From Zobellia uliginosa (lineage in GTDB: Bacteria > Bacteroidota > Bacteroidia > Flavobacteriales > Flavobacteriaceae): a stretch of 64,000 nucleotides of DNA. The translations under genes and the position numbers were made by a program. Every line of letters begins with the position of its first letter. Positions within the stretch are counted from its first letter, which is position 1. Below, one piece after another: positions 26,248-35,653 of this stretch. The notes under the pieces were generated by a model. It ran no database searches. It was not told where the DNA came from and worked only from the letters and a program-made list of their open reading frames with translations. The stretch spans positions 248,001 through 312,000 of the forward strand of contig NZ_JAHKPY010000002.1 of assembly GCF_018860745.1 (NCBI RefSeq). The letters run 5' to 3'.

Positions 26248-26469
26248 ATGGATGATTTTGGATATACCTACACAATTATTTCTAAGAGTACCATGGACAC
26301 TCTTTTTTCAAATATTTCGGATTTACGGATTCTAGGAGATTTATTGAACGATGTTTTTTTTGAATATATAGCTACGGAATCCCAAATGAAAAGACTTGGA
26401 GCATGCACACTAGAGAACGAGGATTATATCTGTATAGTAAAGTTGAACCTTGGAAAGAGTGTAGCTTGA
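26248..26469 (+). CDS. Small hypothetical protein
   Basis: A 73-residue frame starting MDDFGYTYTIISKSTMDTLF. It is acidic in the first two thirds, without a signal peptide, membrane helix or recognisable motif. A purine-rich stretch (AAAGGAAA) precedes the ATG. It lies in the same orientation as the PA2169-like gene 118 bases downstream. It is retained because its start context and composition look like a gene, but nothing confirms that it is translated. Confidence 0.4.
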   Translation: MDDFGYTYTIISKSTMDTLFSNISDLRILGDLLNDVFFEYIATESQMKRLGACTLENEDYICIVKLNLGKSVA

Positions 26470-26587
26470 ACAAGATTTTTTTTTGCGTCCAAATGATTTT
26501 TTTTCGAATCAACAGGACGGGAAGTTTAATACTAATTTTAAATATGTCAAACGGTAGGCATTTAAGTTACCGCAAAATAAAAACAAT

Positions 26588-27037
26588 ATGAATAGCGATA
26601 TAAAAGAAATTGAAGACAGTATAAATGATATTATACAAAAGAACGAAGATGCCATAAAAGGGTATGAAAAAGCAGCTGAAAATGCCAATGAAATAGGGCT
26701 AAAGAGCTACTTTCAGAACAAATCTATTGAGAGAAGAAATTTTCTAGTGGAATTAAAAAGGGCCGCACCAGCGTTAAAAACCAGAGATGATGTAGATGGT
26801 AGCGTAACTGGCGCTATGCACAGAGCTTGGATGGACGTTAAGACATTTTTCTCCGGTGATAATGATGAAGCTATGCTAGAAGAAGCCATACGTGGGGATA
26901 ATGCAGCAATAGAAGAGTATAACGAGGTATTAGCAGACACGCATTTGCCGTTAGAAGCTGCTTCTATTATTAGAAAACAGCGCGATTGGTTAATGGACGA
27001 CTTAAAGACCATTAAAACTTTGGAAGACGTTAGGTAA
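26588..27037 (+). CDS. PA2169/DUF2383-family four-helix-bundle protein
   Basis: A 149-residue all-helical protein. The halves DAIKGYEKAAENANEIGLKSYF and GDNAAIEEYNEVLADTHLPLEA are the paired ferritin-like helices of the DUF2383 family, with Glu/Asp/Tyr at ferritin-like positions. Between them lies VDGSVTGAMHRAWMDVKTFFSG, also a family mark. These proteins are abundant in stressed or stationary cells; metal binding has been proposed but the function is not established. A clear terminator follows. Confidence 0.87.
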   Translation: MNSDIKEIEDSINDIIQKNEDAIKGYEKAAENANEIGLKSYFQNKSIERRNFLVELKRAAPALKTRDDVDGSVTGAMHRAWMDVKTFFSGDNDEAMLEEAIRGDNAAIEEYNEVLADTHLPLEAASIIRKQRDWLMDDLKTIKTLEDVR

Positions 27038-27059
27038 TACTATTTTTTTAAAACAGCGA

Positions 27060-27085
27060 AAGCCCCTGAAAAGGGGCTTTTTTTT
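27060..27085 (+). terminator. Intrinsic terminator
   Basis: AAGCCCCT-GAAA-AGGGGCTT followed by a run of T, 23 bases after the PA2169-like stop. It is also close to the convergent phospholipase gene end (27095). Confidence 0.92.
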
Positions 27086-27094
27086 GTCTTAGAC

Positions 27095-27949
27095 TTAATC
27101 TATTGGTCTATCTCTTTTCCTCTTTAAAATATCGAATTCATTACTTTTAATAACGTAACCAACACGAATCATACTTTTATATTCTTCGTAATCAATAAGG
27201 TTCTCTGCATGTCCCGCAAACCATTCTATCATAAAATACTGATTAGAAGGATGCTTAAAAGGACTGTAATGTAATCTAGTTCGTACCATGCCCTTAAAAT
27301 CATTACTAAGTCCTTTTCTAACCTTAACTTCAAATATGAGTTTATCCTGAATTATATCGTGAGAAAGTTTTATTTCCCCCAAACCAACATAATCAATAAG
27401 GTCCGGATTACCGGATTTGTAACCAAAAGGAATCCAACCTCTAACATGTAACATGGTTTTTGGACTTAAAAGTCTTGAATATTGAGCACTTATGCGGTTC
27501 CAACTTCTAGAATAGATACTATCACGGCCATTAGACTCATGTTCAAACACTAATGAACCCCAACCATTAATTCTATCTTCGGAATCAAAAAAAGCTTTTT
27601 CTACACCTATGGTTGGATTAAAATTAATTTCATCAAAGGGGTATGAATCTTTGTAAATATCCCAGAAAGATTTTTGACTGTAGGTCATGAATACATAGGT
27701 GTCCCTAGGTAGTGTGTGGCGACTTATTATCTGTTTAAAGCTAATTTGGTATTTGGCATCTGCAGTAGAACTGTTTATGCCTTTATTGGTAGGAACTCCG
27801 GTAACAAAATAGTTGTCGTTATAAATCGAAAACCTAGAAATCAATTGCATGGTATCTCGTACTTCTTGTCTTGTACGTGTCTGCGCGCAAAGATCCGTTA
27901 TTAAGAATTGGATGCCTATTAAAATCCATATTAAAATTTTAAGTTTCAT
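27095..27949 (-). CDS. pldA: Outer-membrane phospholipase A (OMPLA)
   Basis: A 284-residue outer-membrane beta-barrel enzyme with a signal peptide (start MKLKILIWILIGIQFLITDL, cut near CAQ). The catalytic triad of OMPLA is visible with the same spacing as in E. coli (H142/S144/N156): here H137 and S139 in FEHESNGRD, and N151 in SRSWNRIS. The preceding YSQKSFWDIY segment and following amphipathic strands also match. It hydrolyses phospholipids that reach the outer leaflet, keeping outer-membrane asymmetry, and needs Ca2+ and dimerisation in characterised members. The gene is alone. Confidence 0.9.
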   Translation of the reverse strand: MKLKILIWILIGIQFLITDLCAQTRTRQEVRDTMQLISRFSIYNDNYFVTGVPTNKGINSSTADAKYQISFKQIISRHTLPRDTYVFMTYSQKSFWDIYKDSYPFDEINFNPTIGVEKAFFDSEDRINGWGSLVFEHESNGRDSIYSRSWNRISAQYSRLLSPKTMLHVRGWIPFGYKSGNPDLIDYVGLGEIKLSHDIIQDKLIFEVKVRKGLSNDFKGMVRTRLHYSPFKHPSNQYFMIEWFAGHAENLIDYEEYKSMIRVGYVIKSNEFDILKRKRDRPID

Positions 27950-28097
27950 ATGATAGTTCTTTAAAGTTGGATAAAAGGAAGGCGTAAAAATAACCTTTCG
28001 CCTTGGCTATTTTTGATGTGAAACGATATAATTTTAGTACAATTAACAGTAGTGCGTAACGCCACTGTTTAAGGTAGTTAAAGCCCTACATTTTATG

Positions 28098-29732
28098 TTA
28101 TAAAGAGGCTATAAGCTCTTCTAGGTTATCACTACGCTCTAAGCCCATTTTTTTACGCAGGCGGTGTCTTGTAGTGTGTACGGATTTTGTAGAAATACCC
28201 AAAAGGCGAGCCATATCCTTGCTACTTAAATTTAGCTTTATCAAGGCACAAATTTTCTGATCGGTTTGGCTTAAGTTAGGATAAGCACTATTTAATTTCT
28301 CATAAAAGTTTTTGTTCACATCCGTAAAGCGAAGTTTAAATTCCTCCCAATTATTGGCATTACCAACGGATATGGATTTTAAAACCCTATTGATTTCGGA
28401 AACTTTTACGTTGCCATTCTCGCCCTTTAGCTCAGTTTTCAGCTTTTTTAAGAACTCATCTTTTTCCACCAATTGAAGAGTAGAAGCAGCTAATTCTTTA
28501 TTCTTGGTCTCCAAAAGTTCATTTGCTTTTTCCATTTCCAGCGCCTTGGTCTTTTCCATTAATATTTTTTCCGCCTTATGTTTGGAGCGAATATATTTAA
28601 CGTACACGAAACTTATAATAACAGCGAATATGAGCGATGCAGCTAGTATTATACGCTGGAGTAGCAAAATTTTGTCTTGCTGTTCTAGTTTTTCAAGGCG
28701 CTGTTGTCTAATTACTTCTTTTTGATGTTGTTTTTCAATTACGTAATCATTTTTGATTTCAAGAAGAGAAACATTACGCTCACTCCTGCCGTCAAAAAAT
28801 TGACCGTTTAATTGTTTAGCCCTAATGAGTTCATTGAACCCGGACTCATAATCCTCTACTGCTTTATAGTTTTCAGCTAGCTTTTCATGTATATAGGATT
28901 TGAAATCCATATGGCTCTGATACTTTTCTGAAATAGCAATAGCCTTCTGATAATATGATATTGCCTTTTCCGGTTGATTGAGCTGTTCATGAATCAATCC
29001 CCAATATGCATAGACAAGAACTAAATAGGAAGGTGTATTTTCCTTGAACCAAGGTTCGATTTCTTGTAAAACTTTAATGGCTTCGTCATATTTTTTTTCT
29101 TCACGAAGAACATAAGACTCTTCAAACTTTAGGTAGGATAATTTTACCTGATCCTGTTTGGGCGAATTGAATAAATAACAGCTATCTAGATATTTTTTAG
29201 CTATTTTAGGCTCGTTCAGACCTCTGTAAGTATAGCAAAATGTATAATAACTGTTAACCAAGTGGTAGGGTTTCATCTTTTTTTGCTCAACTAACTTTTT
29301 CATAATATCAAGAGAAATGCGGAGGTGTTTGATAGCCTCTTCTTTTCTTTTGCTAAAACTATACATGGCACCAATTCTACGGTGTATATGAGATCTTACT
29401 ACCTCGTTGTCACTGCTATCTGCTATACTAAGTGCTTTCCATGCAGTTTCATATGATTTGGCATAGTTGGCACGATGGCCATATTCCTCCGTAAGTAAAA
29501 TCAATTTATATAAAGCCTTTGTAGTTTTCCCCGATTCTAATAAAGTATCAATCATCTGCTGAAGATTGTTAATAGTACTGTCTCTATTTATTTTGGGGGA
29601 TTTTTCACTTTGTATAGGGCTGCTTTTGGGAATGGAAGAATCTTGTGCACAAAGAGAAATGCCTAAGAGAAACAAAAAAACAATAAGACCGTTAGTGGGG
29701 ATAAGTCTTTTTGAAAATAACATGCAGTTCAA
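28098..29732 (-). CDS. TPR-containing membrane regulator with LuxR-type HTH
   Basis: A 544-residue protein of a layout common in Bacteroidetes: signal peptide (to about residue 29), tetratricopeptide-type helices (~50-320, e.g. PEKAISYYQKAIAISEKY), one transmembrane helix (~358-378, IILAASLIFAVIISFVYVKY), a long coiled coil (~380-430), and a C-terminal LuxR/GerE-type HTH (LSQTDQKICALIKLNLSSKDMARLLGISTKSVHTTRHRLRKKMG, listed in part). It should sense something outside the inner membrane and bind DNA inside. It is divergent from the GH29 gene across a 396-base spacer, so it may control that gene, although the HTCS is the more classical regulator of this region. Confidence 0.85.
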   Translation of the reverse strand: MNCMLFSKRLIPTNGLIVFLFLLGISLCAQDSSIPKSSPIQSEKSPKINRDSTINNLQQMIDTLLESGKTTKALYKLILLTEEYGHRANYAKSYETAWKALSIADSSDNEVVRSHIHRRIGAMYSFSKRKEEAIKHLRISLDIMKKLVEQKKMKPYHLVNSYYTFCYTYRGLNEPKIAKKYLDSCYLFNSPKQDQVKLSYLKFEESYVLREEKKYDEAIKVLQEIEPWFKENTPSYLVLVYAYWGLIHEQLNQPEKAISYYQKAIAISEKYQSHMDFKSYIHEKLAENYKAVEDYESGFNELIRAKQLNGQFFDGRSERNVSLLEIKNDYVIEKQHQKEVIRQQRLEKLEQQDKILLLQRIILAASLIFAVIISFVYVKYIRSKHKAEKILMEKTKALEMEKANELLETKNKELAASTLQLVEKDEFLKKLKTELKGENGNVKVSEINRVLKSISVGNANNWEEFKLRFTDVNKNFYEKLNSAYPNLSQTDQKICALIKLNLSSKDMARLLGISTKSVHTTRHRLRKKMGLERSDNLEELIASL

Positions 29733-30128
29733 TAATTTTTAATACTATTCTGGAGCGTATGAATTGGTAAGCTAGAGTTTTAATGGTAAAGTACGATAAA
29801 AATTCACAAGGAACCTTTTTTAAATAAGGTAATGTCAATTGTAATTAATTTCTCGCATATTTCAAAATTATTAGGGACACACTATGAATGGGAATGCATA
29901 AAGATTCAAAGCTTAAAGTCTTCAGGAAAAGAAGCTTCTAAAAAATTTAGGCATCATATAGAAAGGTTTCGAATTTAAAGATTTTTACTCCAGAACCAAA
30001 CTATACATAAACTTTACATTGCTATTTATCAACATATGTTGTACAATGTTATTTGCCAAAATCATAATTTTATGAAGCTACGGGCGATTTCTACTGTCCG
30101 TGTAATGTTGATGGAAAATTATAGAAAA
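29733..30128. other. Divergent spacer between the TPR/LuxR regulator and GH29 genes
   Basis: Promoter-bearing spacer of about 396 bases. It contains the dyad CAACATATGTTG at 30030-30041. No gene was found; an in-frame extension of the GH29 reading frame into this region lacks any signal-peptide or domain character. Confidence 0.45.
30030..30041. promoter_or_regulatory. 12-base palindrome upstream of the GH29 gene
   Basis: CAACATATGTTG is a perfect palindrome about 90 bases before the chosen GH29 start. The first in-frame ATG (30036) is part of it, which argues against translation beginning there. Operator use is a guess from symmetry and position. Confidence 0.35.
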
Positions 30129-31652
30129 ATGAGAATAATTTATTTAGTGATTGTATTGATAACGGCCTTGAATTTGGGGCACGCACAAGAAAATATTTAT
30201 GAAGCCGATTGGCAGTCTTTAAAGGCCTATAAAACTCCAGAGTGGTTTCGTGATGCCAAGTTCGGTATCTATTGCCATTGGGGACCTTATTCGGTTCCCG
30301 CTTTTGAAAATGAATGGTATTCACACTGGATGTATACTTCACCCAATAACCCTGAATACAAACAGGGTAAACGTTATTATGAGCATCATATAGAGACCTA
30401 TGGCCCATTAAACGAGTTTGGTTATAAAGATTTTATACCCATGTTCAAAGCCAAAAAGTTCAATGCCGCAGAATGGGCGGATTTATTTGAAAAGGCAGGA
30501 GCAAAATTCGCAGGGCCGGTATCCGAACACGCAGATGGATTTGCTATGTGGGACAGTAAGCTTACCAGATGGAATGCTAAAAACATGGGGCCCAAGCGTG
30601 ATATTATGGGAGAATTGTCTAAAGAAATTAGAAAAAGGGACATGAAATTCATAGCCACATACCACAGGCAGTGGCTTTTTGGATGGTTCCCGACTTGGGA
30701 TGAATCTACAGATGCATCAGACCCGCAGTATGCAGATTTGTATGGCCCGAAATTGAAAAAAGGAGATTTTCAATATCCATTAAGTACCAAGGAGATTGAT
30801 GAAGGTTCTAAGCGCTATTACCCAGTGGGTGATGAAAAATTCAATGAAGATTGGTTGGCCCGGCTAAAAGAAATCGTTGATAACTATAATCCGGACTTGG
30901 TATGGTTCGATAATAAGATGGATGTGATTGATGAAGCATACCGTAAAGAATTTCTTTCTTATTATTACAACCATGGCGTTAAAAATAATCAGGAGGTAGT
31001 AGCAACATATAAGTTTTATGATTTTAAAAAAGGAACCGCCGTTCTAGATGTGGAACGCGCCAGAATGAGTGAAATGAAGGATTTTCCTTGGCTTACAGAT
31101 GATTCTATTGATTGGAAAGCCTGGAGTGATATTAGCGACCCGGATTACAAGAGTACTAACCGCATTATAGATTTTTTAGTAGATGTGGTAAGTAAAAATG
31201 GATGTTTGTTATTGAATATAACTCCAAAGGCCAATGGTGAAATACCTGAACCCGTTAAAGAGCGCTTATTAGAAATAGGAGCGTGGCTCGATCAAAATGG
31301 GGAAGCAATTTATGGAACCCGCCCTTGGGAGGTATATGGAGAAGGCCCTGCAAAGGTAACAGAAGGACATTTAAGTGAACGAGAGAATGCTGATAATACA
31401 TCAGAGGACATACGATTTACGGTAAAAGATGAAACTTTATACGCCATACAGTTAGATTGGCCAAAGTCTAGTGAGACTCTAATAAAAACTTTGGGTACAA
31501 ACAATAAGATGTTGCAGAGAGATATTAAATCTATAGAACTGCTCGGATACCCCTTAAAATTAAAATATTCTAGAAAAGAAGATGGCCTGCATATTACTCT
31601 TCCAAAAGAACCCGTAGGTAAACATGCTTTTGTTTTCAAAATTAGCTTCTAA
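30129..31652 (+). CDS. GH29 family exo-glycosidase (alpha-L-fucosidase or alpha-L-galactosidase)
   Basis: From the start at 30129 the protein has 507 residues and a clean signal peptide (MRIIYLVIVLITALNLGHAQ). An in-frame ATG at 30036 would add 31 residues without signal character. GH29 marks are KTPEWFRDAKFGIYCHWG, WYSHWMY and FAGPVSEHADGFAMWDSKLT. The nucleophile region is PDLVWFDNKMD, with the Asp at 261 (family DLxWFDG). A C-terminal beta domain ends in HITLPKEPVGKHAFVFKI. GH29 enzymes remove terminal L-fucose. In porphyran-degrading loci a GH29 is reported to remove alpha-L-galactose, which differs from L-fucose only at C6. Next to an agarase-type GH16 and three sulfatases that alternative deserves weight; the sequence alone does not settle it. 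Confidence 0.88.
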   Translation: MRIIYLVIVLITALNLGHAQENIYEADWQSLKAYKTPEWFRDAKFGIYCHWGPYSVPAFENEWYSHWMYTSPNNPEYKQGKRYYEHHIETYGPLNEFGYKDFIPMFKAKKFNAAEWADLFEKAGAKFAGPVSEHADGFAMWDSKLTRWNAKNMGPKRDIMGELSKEIRKRDMKFIATYHRQWLFGWFPTWDESTDASDPQYADLYGPKLKKGDFQYPLSTKEIDEGSKRYYPVGDEKFNEDWLARLKEIVDNYNPDLVWFDNKMDVIDEAYRKEFLSYYYNHGVKNNQEVVATYKFYDFKKGTAVLDVERARMSEMKDFPWLTDDSIDWKAWSDISDPDYKSTNRIIDFLVDVVSKNGCLLLNITPKANGEIPEPVKERLLEIGAWLDQNGEAIYGTRPWEVYGEGPAKVTEGHLSERENADNTSEDIRFTVKDETLYAIQLDWPKSSETLIKTLGTNNKMLQRDIKSIELLGYPLKLKYSRKEDGLHITLPKEPVGKHAFVFKISF

Positions 31653-32566
31653 AGTTAGCCTAACCGTCATATTTTAGAAATGGCTAAAGGGCGCTAACAC
31701 GTTCTTAAAAAAATTACTTTTACAGATTTAGTATGGTCGGAAATTAATTCAACATATTTAAATTTTTGATCATATGTTACTTCAAAAACCATTTGTTATA
31801 CTCAAGACACAATGGTGTTATAAGTCTTTTTTACAGTTTTCAGCACCATAAATACATGAATTTTATAGAGAAAAAAAGAACAAATTTCAGTTCGGATACT
31901 CTTTTTTATAAACATTGTTTTATGCAAGATTCAAGGATAAAATTTGTTGTGTTGTAAGTGTAAGTCTGCAAATTTTAACACTTATAGAGACGTATTGTTT
32001 GTAGTGTAGTAATTTCTTTAAAAGCTTAAAATGGCCAATAACCACGGTAGTTTAAAGGTGTAAAGTTGAAATTTATTTTCATTTTGTCAAGTTTTTGTCA
32101 ACTGTTATTTTTAGGTATAAATTAACAATATCTCTATTTTGGACCTCAGTTATAAAGCATACATAATTTTAGTACGCTTTTATTGATTATTCTATAAATA
32201 AACTTTACTCATTTTAAACCAACTCGAATTATGAAAAGAAAAAAACACTTTCCTAAGAATCATGAACCACCAAATTATTCCTAAGGTGTTTCTCGGCAAA
32301 AATTGCTAAAAAAATTACAACGGACATTATATTAATTTCATTTTGAACAAATAACAATTTTCTAAACTCAAAACTTGAAAAATAGTCGTGCGCTTATAGG
32401 TTGATAGCTCAATAACCAAACTATAGGAATGTATGATGCCATTATTTGTCTCAGCTCAAATAGTTAAGAAAATATAACAGTATTTGATATTGAAATCAAC
32501 TTTTAAAATAAGGTTTGACCTACTTTGTTTTAATGTGTCCATATTTAAATCTAACAAGAAAATAAT
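31653..32566. other. Long leader region upstream of the first susC
   Basis: This 914-base AT-rich region between GH29 and susC carries no credible gene. It holds a tandem TTTTGTCAA repeat (32082-32101). Near 32231 a very short frame (MKRKKHFPKNHEPPNYS, stop) occurs; it may be a chance frame or a leader peptide. The length suggests that susC has its own regulated promoter with a long untranslated leader. Confidence 0.45.
32082..32101 (+). promoter_or_regulatory. Tandem TTTTGTCAA repeat, candidate regulator site upstream of susC
   Basis: Two exact 9-base copies (32082-32090 and 32093-32101) start 11 bases apart, one helical turn. AraC-type DNA-binding domains such as that of the HTCS often bind direct repeats of this kind. 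It lies about 470 bases before the susC ATG. A TTTTTGTCAG sequence occurs near 57110 beside the second susC, so the motif may recur. Binding is inferred. Confidence 0.4.
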
Positions 32567-35500
32567 ATGAATTTCAAACACATTTTTCATTTTAAATCCC
32601 ACGCTTACCGAATGGGGTTGTTCTTGGTCTTTTGTTTAAGTACAGGGGCTGCACAATCTCAAACAGTAAGCGGAACGGTATCGGCAGATGACGCGCCTTT
32701 ACCGGGAGTAAGTGTTGTGGTAAAAGGAACCAACAACGGAACAGTTACAGATTTTGATGGTCTATATACCATAAATGCGGAATCTAATGCGATTTTAGTA
32801 TTCAGTTATATTGGTTTTAAGGAACGGGAAATAGCGGTTAGTGGCAAGCAAACCGTTAACGTTATCATGCAAGAAGATGTATCTGCATTAGAGGAAGTAG
32901 TGGTCATAGGATATGGGGCACAAAAAAAGAAGGAATTGACGGGAGCGGTAGCTCAGGTAAAATCGGAAGAATTATTAAAAACAGCAACATCAGACATTGG
33001 TGCTGCGTTACAAGGGCAGATTGCGGGTGTAAACGTAACCTCTAGTTCTGGGGCTCCTGGAGCCGAAGCGAATGTAATGATACGTGGACTTACTTCTATA
33101 AATGGAGCTAATAGACCTCTTTATGTAGTAGATGGTATTCCCTTTGATGGTGATCCAAAATTGAGTATCAATGAAATAGAAACCATAGATGTTTTAAAAG
33201 ATGGGGCTTCTGCTGCTATCTATGGTACTAGAGGTGCCGCAGGTGTAATTTTAATTACTACCAAGAAAGGTAAAGAAGGCCAGATGAAAATAGCTATTGA
33301 TAGTTATTATGGTTTGCAACATATTACTTCGGCAACGCCACTACTTAATGTTGAGGACAAATTATACGTTCAGTTTTTACAGGGTGCAGCGTTGAACAAT
33401 AGTAGCTATGGTAACACGTGGACAACGATTGAGCAAAGTCCACATTTCCTTACCAATAATACAGATTTGGTAAACGTTATTCAAAATGATATGGCGCCTG
33501 TTCAAAACCATAGCCTAACGCTCTCCGGAGGCAAAGATGGTCTTACCTATAACGTAACGGGTAACTATTTTGACCAAGAAGGTGTCATTATTAATTCTGG
33601 TTATGATCGTTTTAATGTTAGGGCTAATACGCAATTTGTAAAAGGAAAATGGAATATAACCACAGGTCTGTCTTTTAGAGTAGAAAATAGAGAGCATGCA
33701 CCATGGGGCCTTTTGAGAGACGCTATAAAATATACTTCTTACAGTCCAAACATAGATCCAGGTTCTAGTATTTTAGACAACGCAGGGGCAGGAGGTAATG
33801 GAGCCACTAACATATCTTACTTAGGATATAGATTTTTACAAGAGGATAACCAAGAGAACAATTATTTTGATGGAAATATAAGTTTGACCTACAGTTTCAC
33901 GGATAACTTAAAATTTACTTCAAGAATAGCAACGAGTTATGATAACGGAACTAGAATTACCATCAACCCTAAATTTACGGCATACAGGGATGATGGAACA
34001 GAAGTAACCTCACAACGATCAAAAGTTAGGAATTTGAGTTCTCTGGCCAAGAAGTTTACTTGGGAGAATATATTGAATTATCAGAAAAGTTTTGGTGATC
34101 ACAATATCAATTTTACAGGGGTATATTCTTCTGAAAAGTATAATTATTCAGAATTTTTTGCGGAGAAAAGTGATTTGGCTTCCAATGATGTAGTTGTGCT
34201 TAACGGGGCAACTTCAGACCCAAATGTGGGTTCAGGTAACAATCAATGGACTCAAGATCGCGAGAGCACTTTAATAGGTATGTTGGCAAGACTGCAATAT
34301 AATTACAAAGGAAAATACTTGTTAAGCGGAGCGGTTAGAAGAGATGGGTCTTCTCGTTTTAAAGAAGAGCCTTGGGGTGTGTTTCCTTCCGTTTCCGTAG
34401 GGTGGAATGTATCGGACGAAAACTTTTGGGACCCATTAAAGAATTCGGTTTCTTCATTTAAGTTAAGGGCAAGTAGGGGAACTACAGGTAACCAAGGTAT
34501 TGCTGATTATTCGTATACACCAACTATTACATTGGATAATGATTACGTATTGGGCACGGGAACCAATCAAACCTTGCTTTTGGGAGCTAGCCAAACAGGT
34601 TTTGCCAATCCAAAAGTACGTTGGGAAACTTCGGTGTCCTTGAATGCCGGTTTTGATATGGGCTTCTTCGATAATAGGTTGACACTTTCGGGAGATATAT
34701 ACGAAACCAAGAAAGAAGATATGTTATTTCCTGTTTTATTACCACCAACTGCTGGGGGAGGGAATAACGCGGAAGTAGTTTTAAATGTAGGCGATATGAC
34801 CAATAAGGGCGTAGAGTTTGCAATGAACTATCGCCACTCTGGTAAATTATCTTGGAATGCAGGTTTAACCTATACTAGAAATGATAACGTTATTACCAAA
34901 ATGAGCGGTAGCAACAAAATTATATATTTTGATGATAGTAGTATTTCTGGGCATGATAATGACAATGATTATGTTTCAGCCTTGGCAGAAGGTTATGAAG
35001 GTGGTGCTTTCTTTCTTGTAAAGACAGATGGAACCATTAAAACAGAGGAAGAATTGGCCACGTACCAAGCTATTGTTCCAGATGCAAAAATTGGCGATTT
35101 AAAGTATGTTGATTTTGATAAAAATGGAACTATAGATATTGGAGACCGTCAGTATATGGGTAGTGGTACTCCCGATTTTGAAATGGGTTTTAACTTTTCC
35201 GCCTATTACAAAGCACTTGATTTCTCTATGCAGTGGTACGGATCCTTCGGTGCTGAGATCATTAACGGTAATAAAGCCTTGGCTTATAAGGTGGGTAACC
35301 ACCAAGACTTGGTATACCAATGGACACCACAAAACAACACGTCAGACATTCCCGTAAACAGAAATGCAACCCATAACAACTTTAGGGGACAGACGGATTA
35401 TTGGTTGGACGATGGCACTTTCGTAAGGTTACGTAATATTTCCTTAGGGTATACGGTTCCAAGAGATTATACAGAAAAATTGGGAATCACAAAATTTAGA

Positions 35501-35653
35501 ATTTATGTGGCAGCTCAAAATCCACTTACCATAACCAAGTATGATGGTTATGATCCAGAAGTTGGTAACAACGGGCTTAGTACCCGTGGTATTGATCAGG
35601 GTACGTATCCGGTAAGTTCACAGATACGAACCGGACTTCAAATTGAATTTTAA
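32567..35653 (+). CDS. susC: SusC/RagA-type TonB-dependent outer-membrane transporter (first pair)
   Basis: A 1028-residue oligosaccharide importer. After the signal peptide (cut near AQSQT at about 30) comes a carboxypeptidase-D-like domain (VSGTVSADDAPLPGVSVVVKG, FDGLYTI, IGFKEREI). Then a TonB-box-like EEVVVIGYG near 112, the plug (LQGQIAGVNV, VMIRGLTSINGANRPLYVVDGIP, DVLKDGASAAIYGTRGAAGVI), and a ~780-residue beta barrel ending in a terminal Phe (SSQIRTGLQIEF). It pairs with the SusD-like lipoprotein, with which it overlaps by TAATG. In the locus context it should import galactan oligosaccharides released by the GH16 enzyme. Confidence 0.95.
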   Translation: MNFKHIFHFKSHAYRMGLFLVFCLSTGAAQSQTVSGTVSADDAPLPGVSVVVKGTNNGTVTDFDGLYTINAESNAILVFSYIGFKEREIAVSGKQTVNVIMQEDVSALEEVVVIGYGAQKKKELTGAVAQVKSEELLKTATSDIGAALQGQIAGVNVTSSSGAPGAEANVMIRGLTSINGANRPLYVVDGIPFDGDPKLSINEIETIDVLKDGASAAIYGTRGAAGVILITTKKGKEGQMKIAIDSYYGLQHITSATPLLNVEDKLYVQFLQGAALNNSSYGNTWTTIEQSPHFLTNNTDLVNVIQNDMAPVQNHSLTLSGGKDGLTYNVTGNYFDQEGVIINSGYDRFNVRANTQFVKGKWNITTGLSFRVENREHAPWGLLRDAIKYTSYSPNIDPGSSILDNAGAGGNGATNISYLGYRFLQEDNQENNYFDGNISLTYSFTDNLKFTSRIATSYDNGTRITINPKFTAYRDDGTEVTSQRSKVRNLSSLAKKFTWENILNYQKSFGDHNINFTGVYSSEKYNYSEFFAEKSDLASNDVVVLNGATSDPNVGSGNNQWTQDRESTLIGMLARLQYNYKGKYLLSGAVRRDGSSRFKEEPWGVFPSVSVGWNVSDENFWDPLKNSVSSFKLRASRGTTGNQGIADYSYTPTITLDNDYVLGTGTNQTLLLGASQTGFANPKVRWETSVSLNAGFDMGFFDNRLTLSGDIYETKKEDMLFPVLLPPTAGGGNNAEVVLNVGDMTNKGVEFAMNYRHSGKLSWNAGLTYTRNDNVITKMSGSNKIIYFDDSSISGHDNDNDYVSALAEGYEGGAFFLVKTDGTIKTEEELATYQAIVPDAKIGDLKYVDFDKNGTIDIGDRQYMGSGTPDFEMGFNFSAYYKALDFSMQWYGSFGAEIINGNKALAYKVGNHQDLVYQWTPQNNTSDIPVNRNATHNNFRGQTDYWLDDGTFVRLRNISLGYTVPRDYTEKLGITKFRIYVAAQNPLTITKYDGYDPEVGNNGLSTRGIDQGTYPVSSQIRTGLQIEF

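Noticed and set aside
30036-30128. N-terminal extension of the GH29 protein by 31 residues
   Set aside because: Its first ATG lies inside a palindrome and the extension hides an otherwise perfect signal peptide that starts at 30129.
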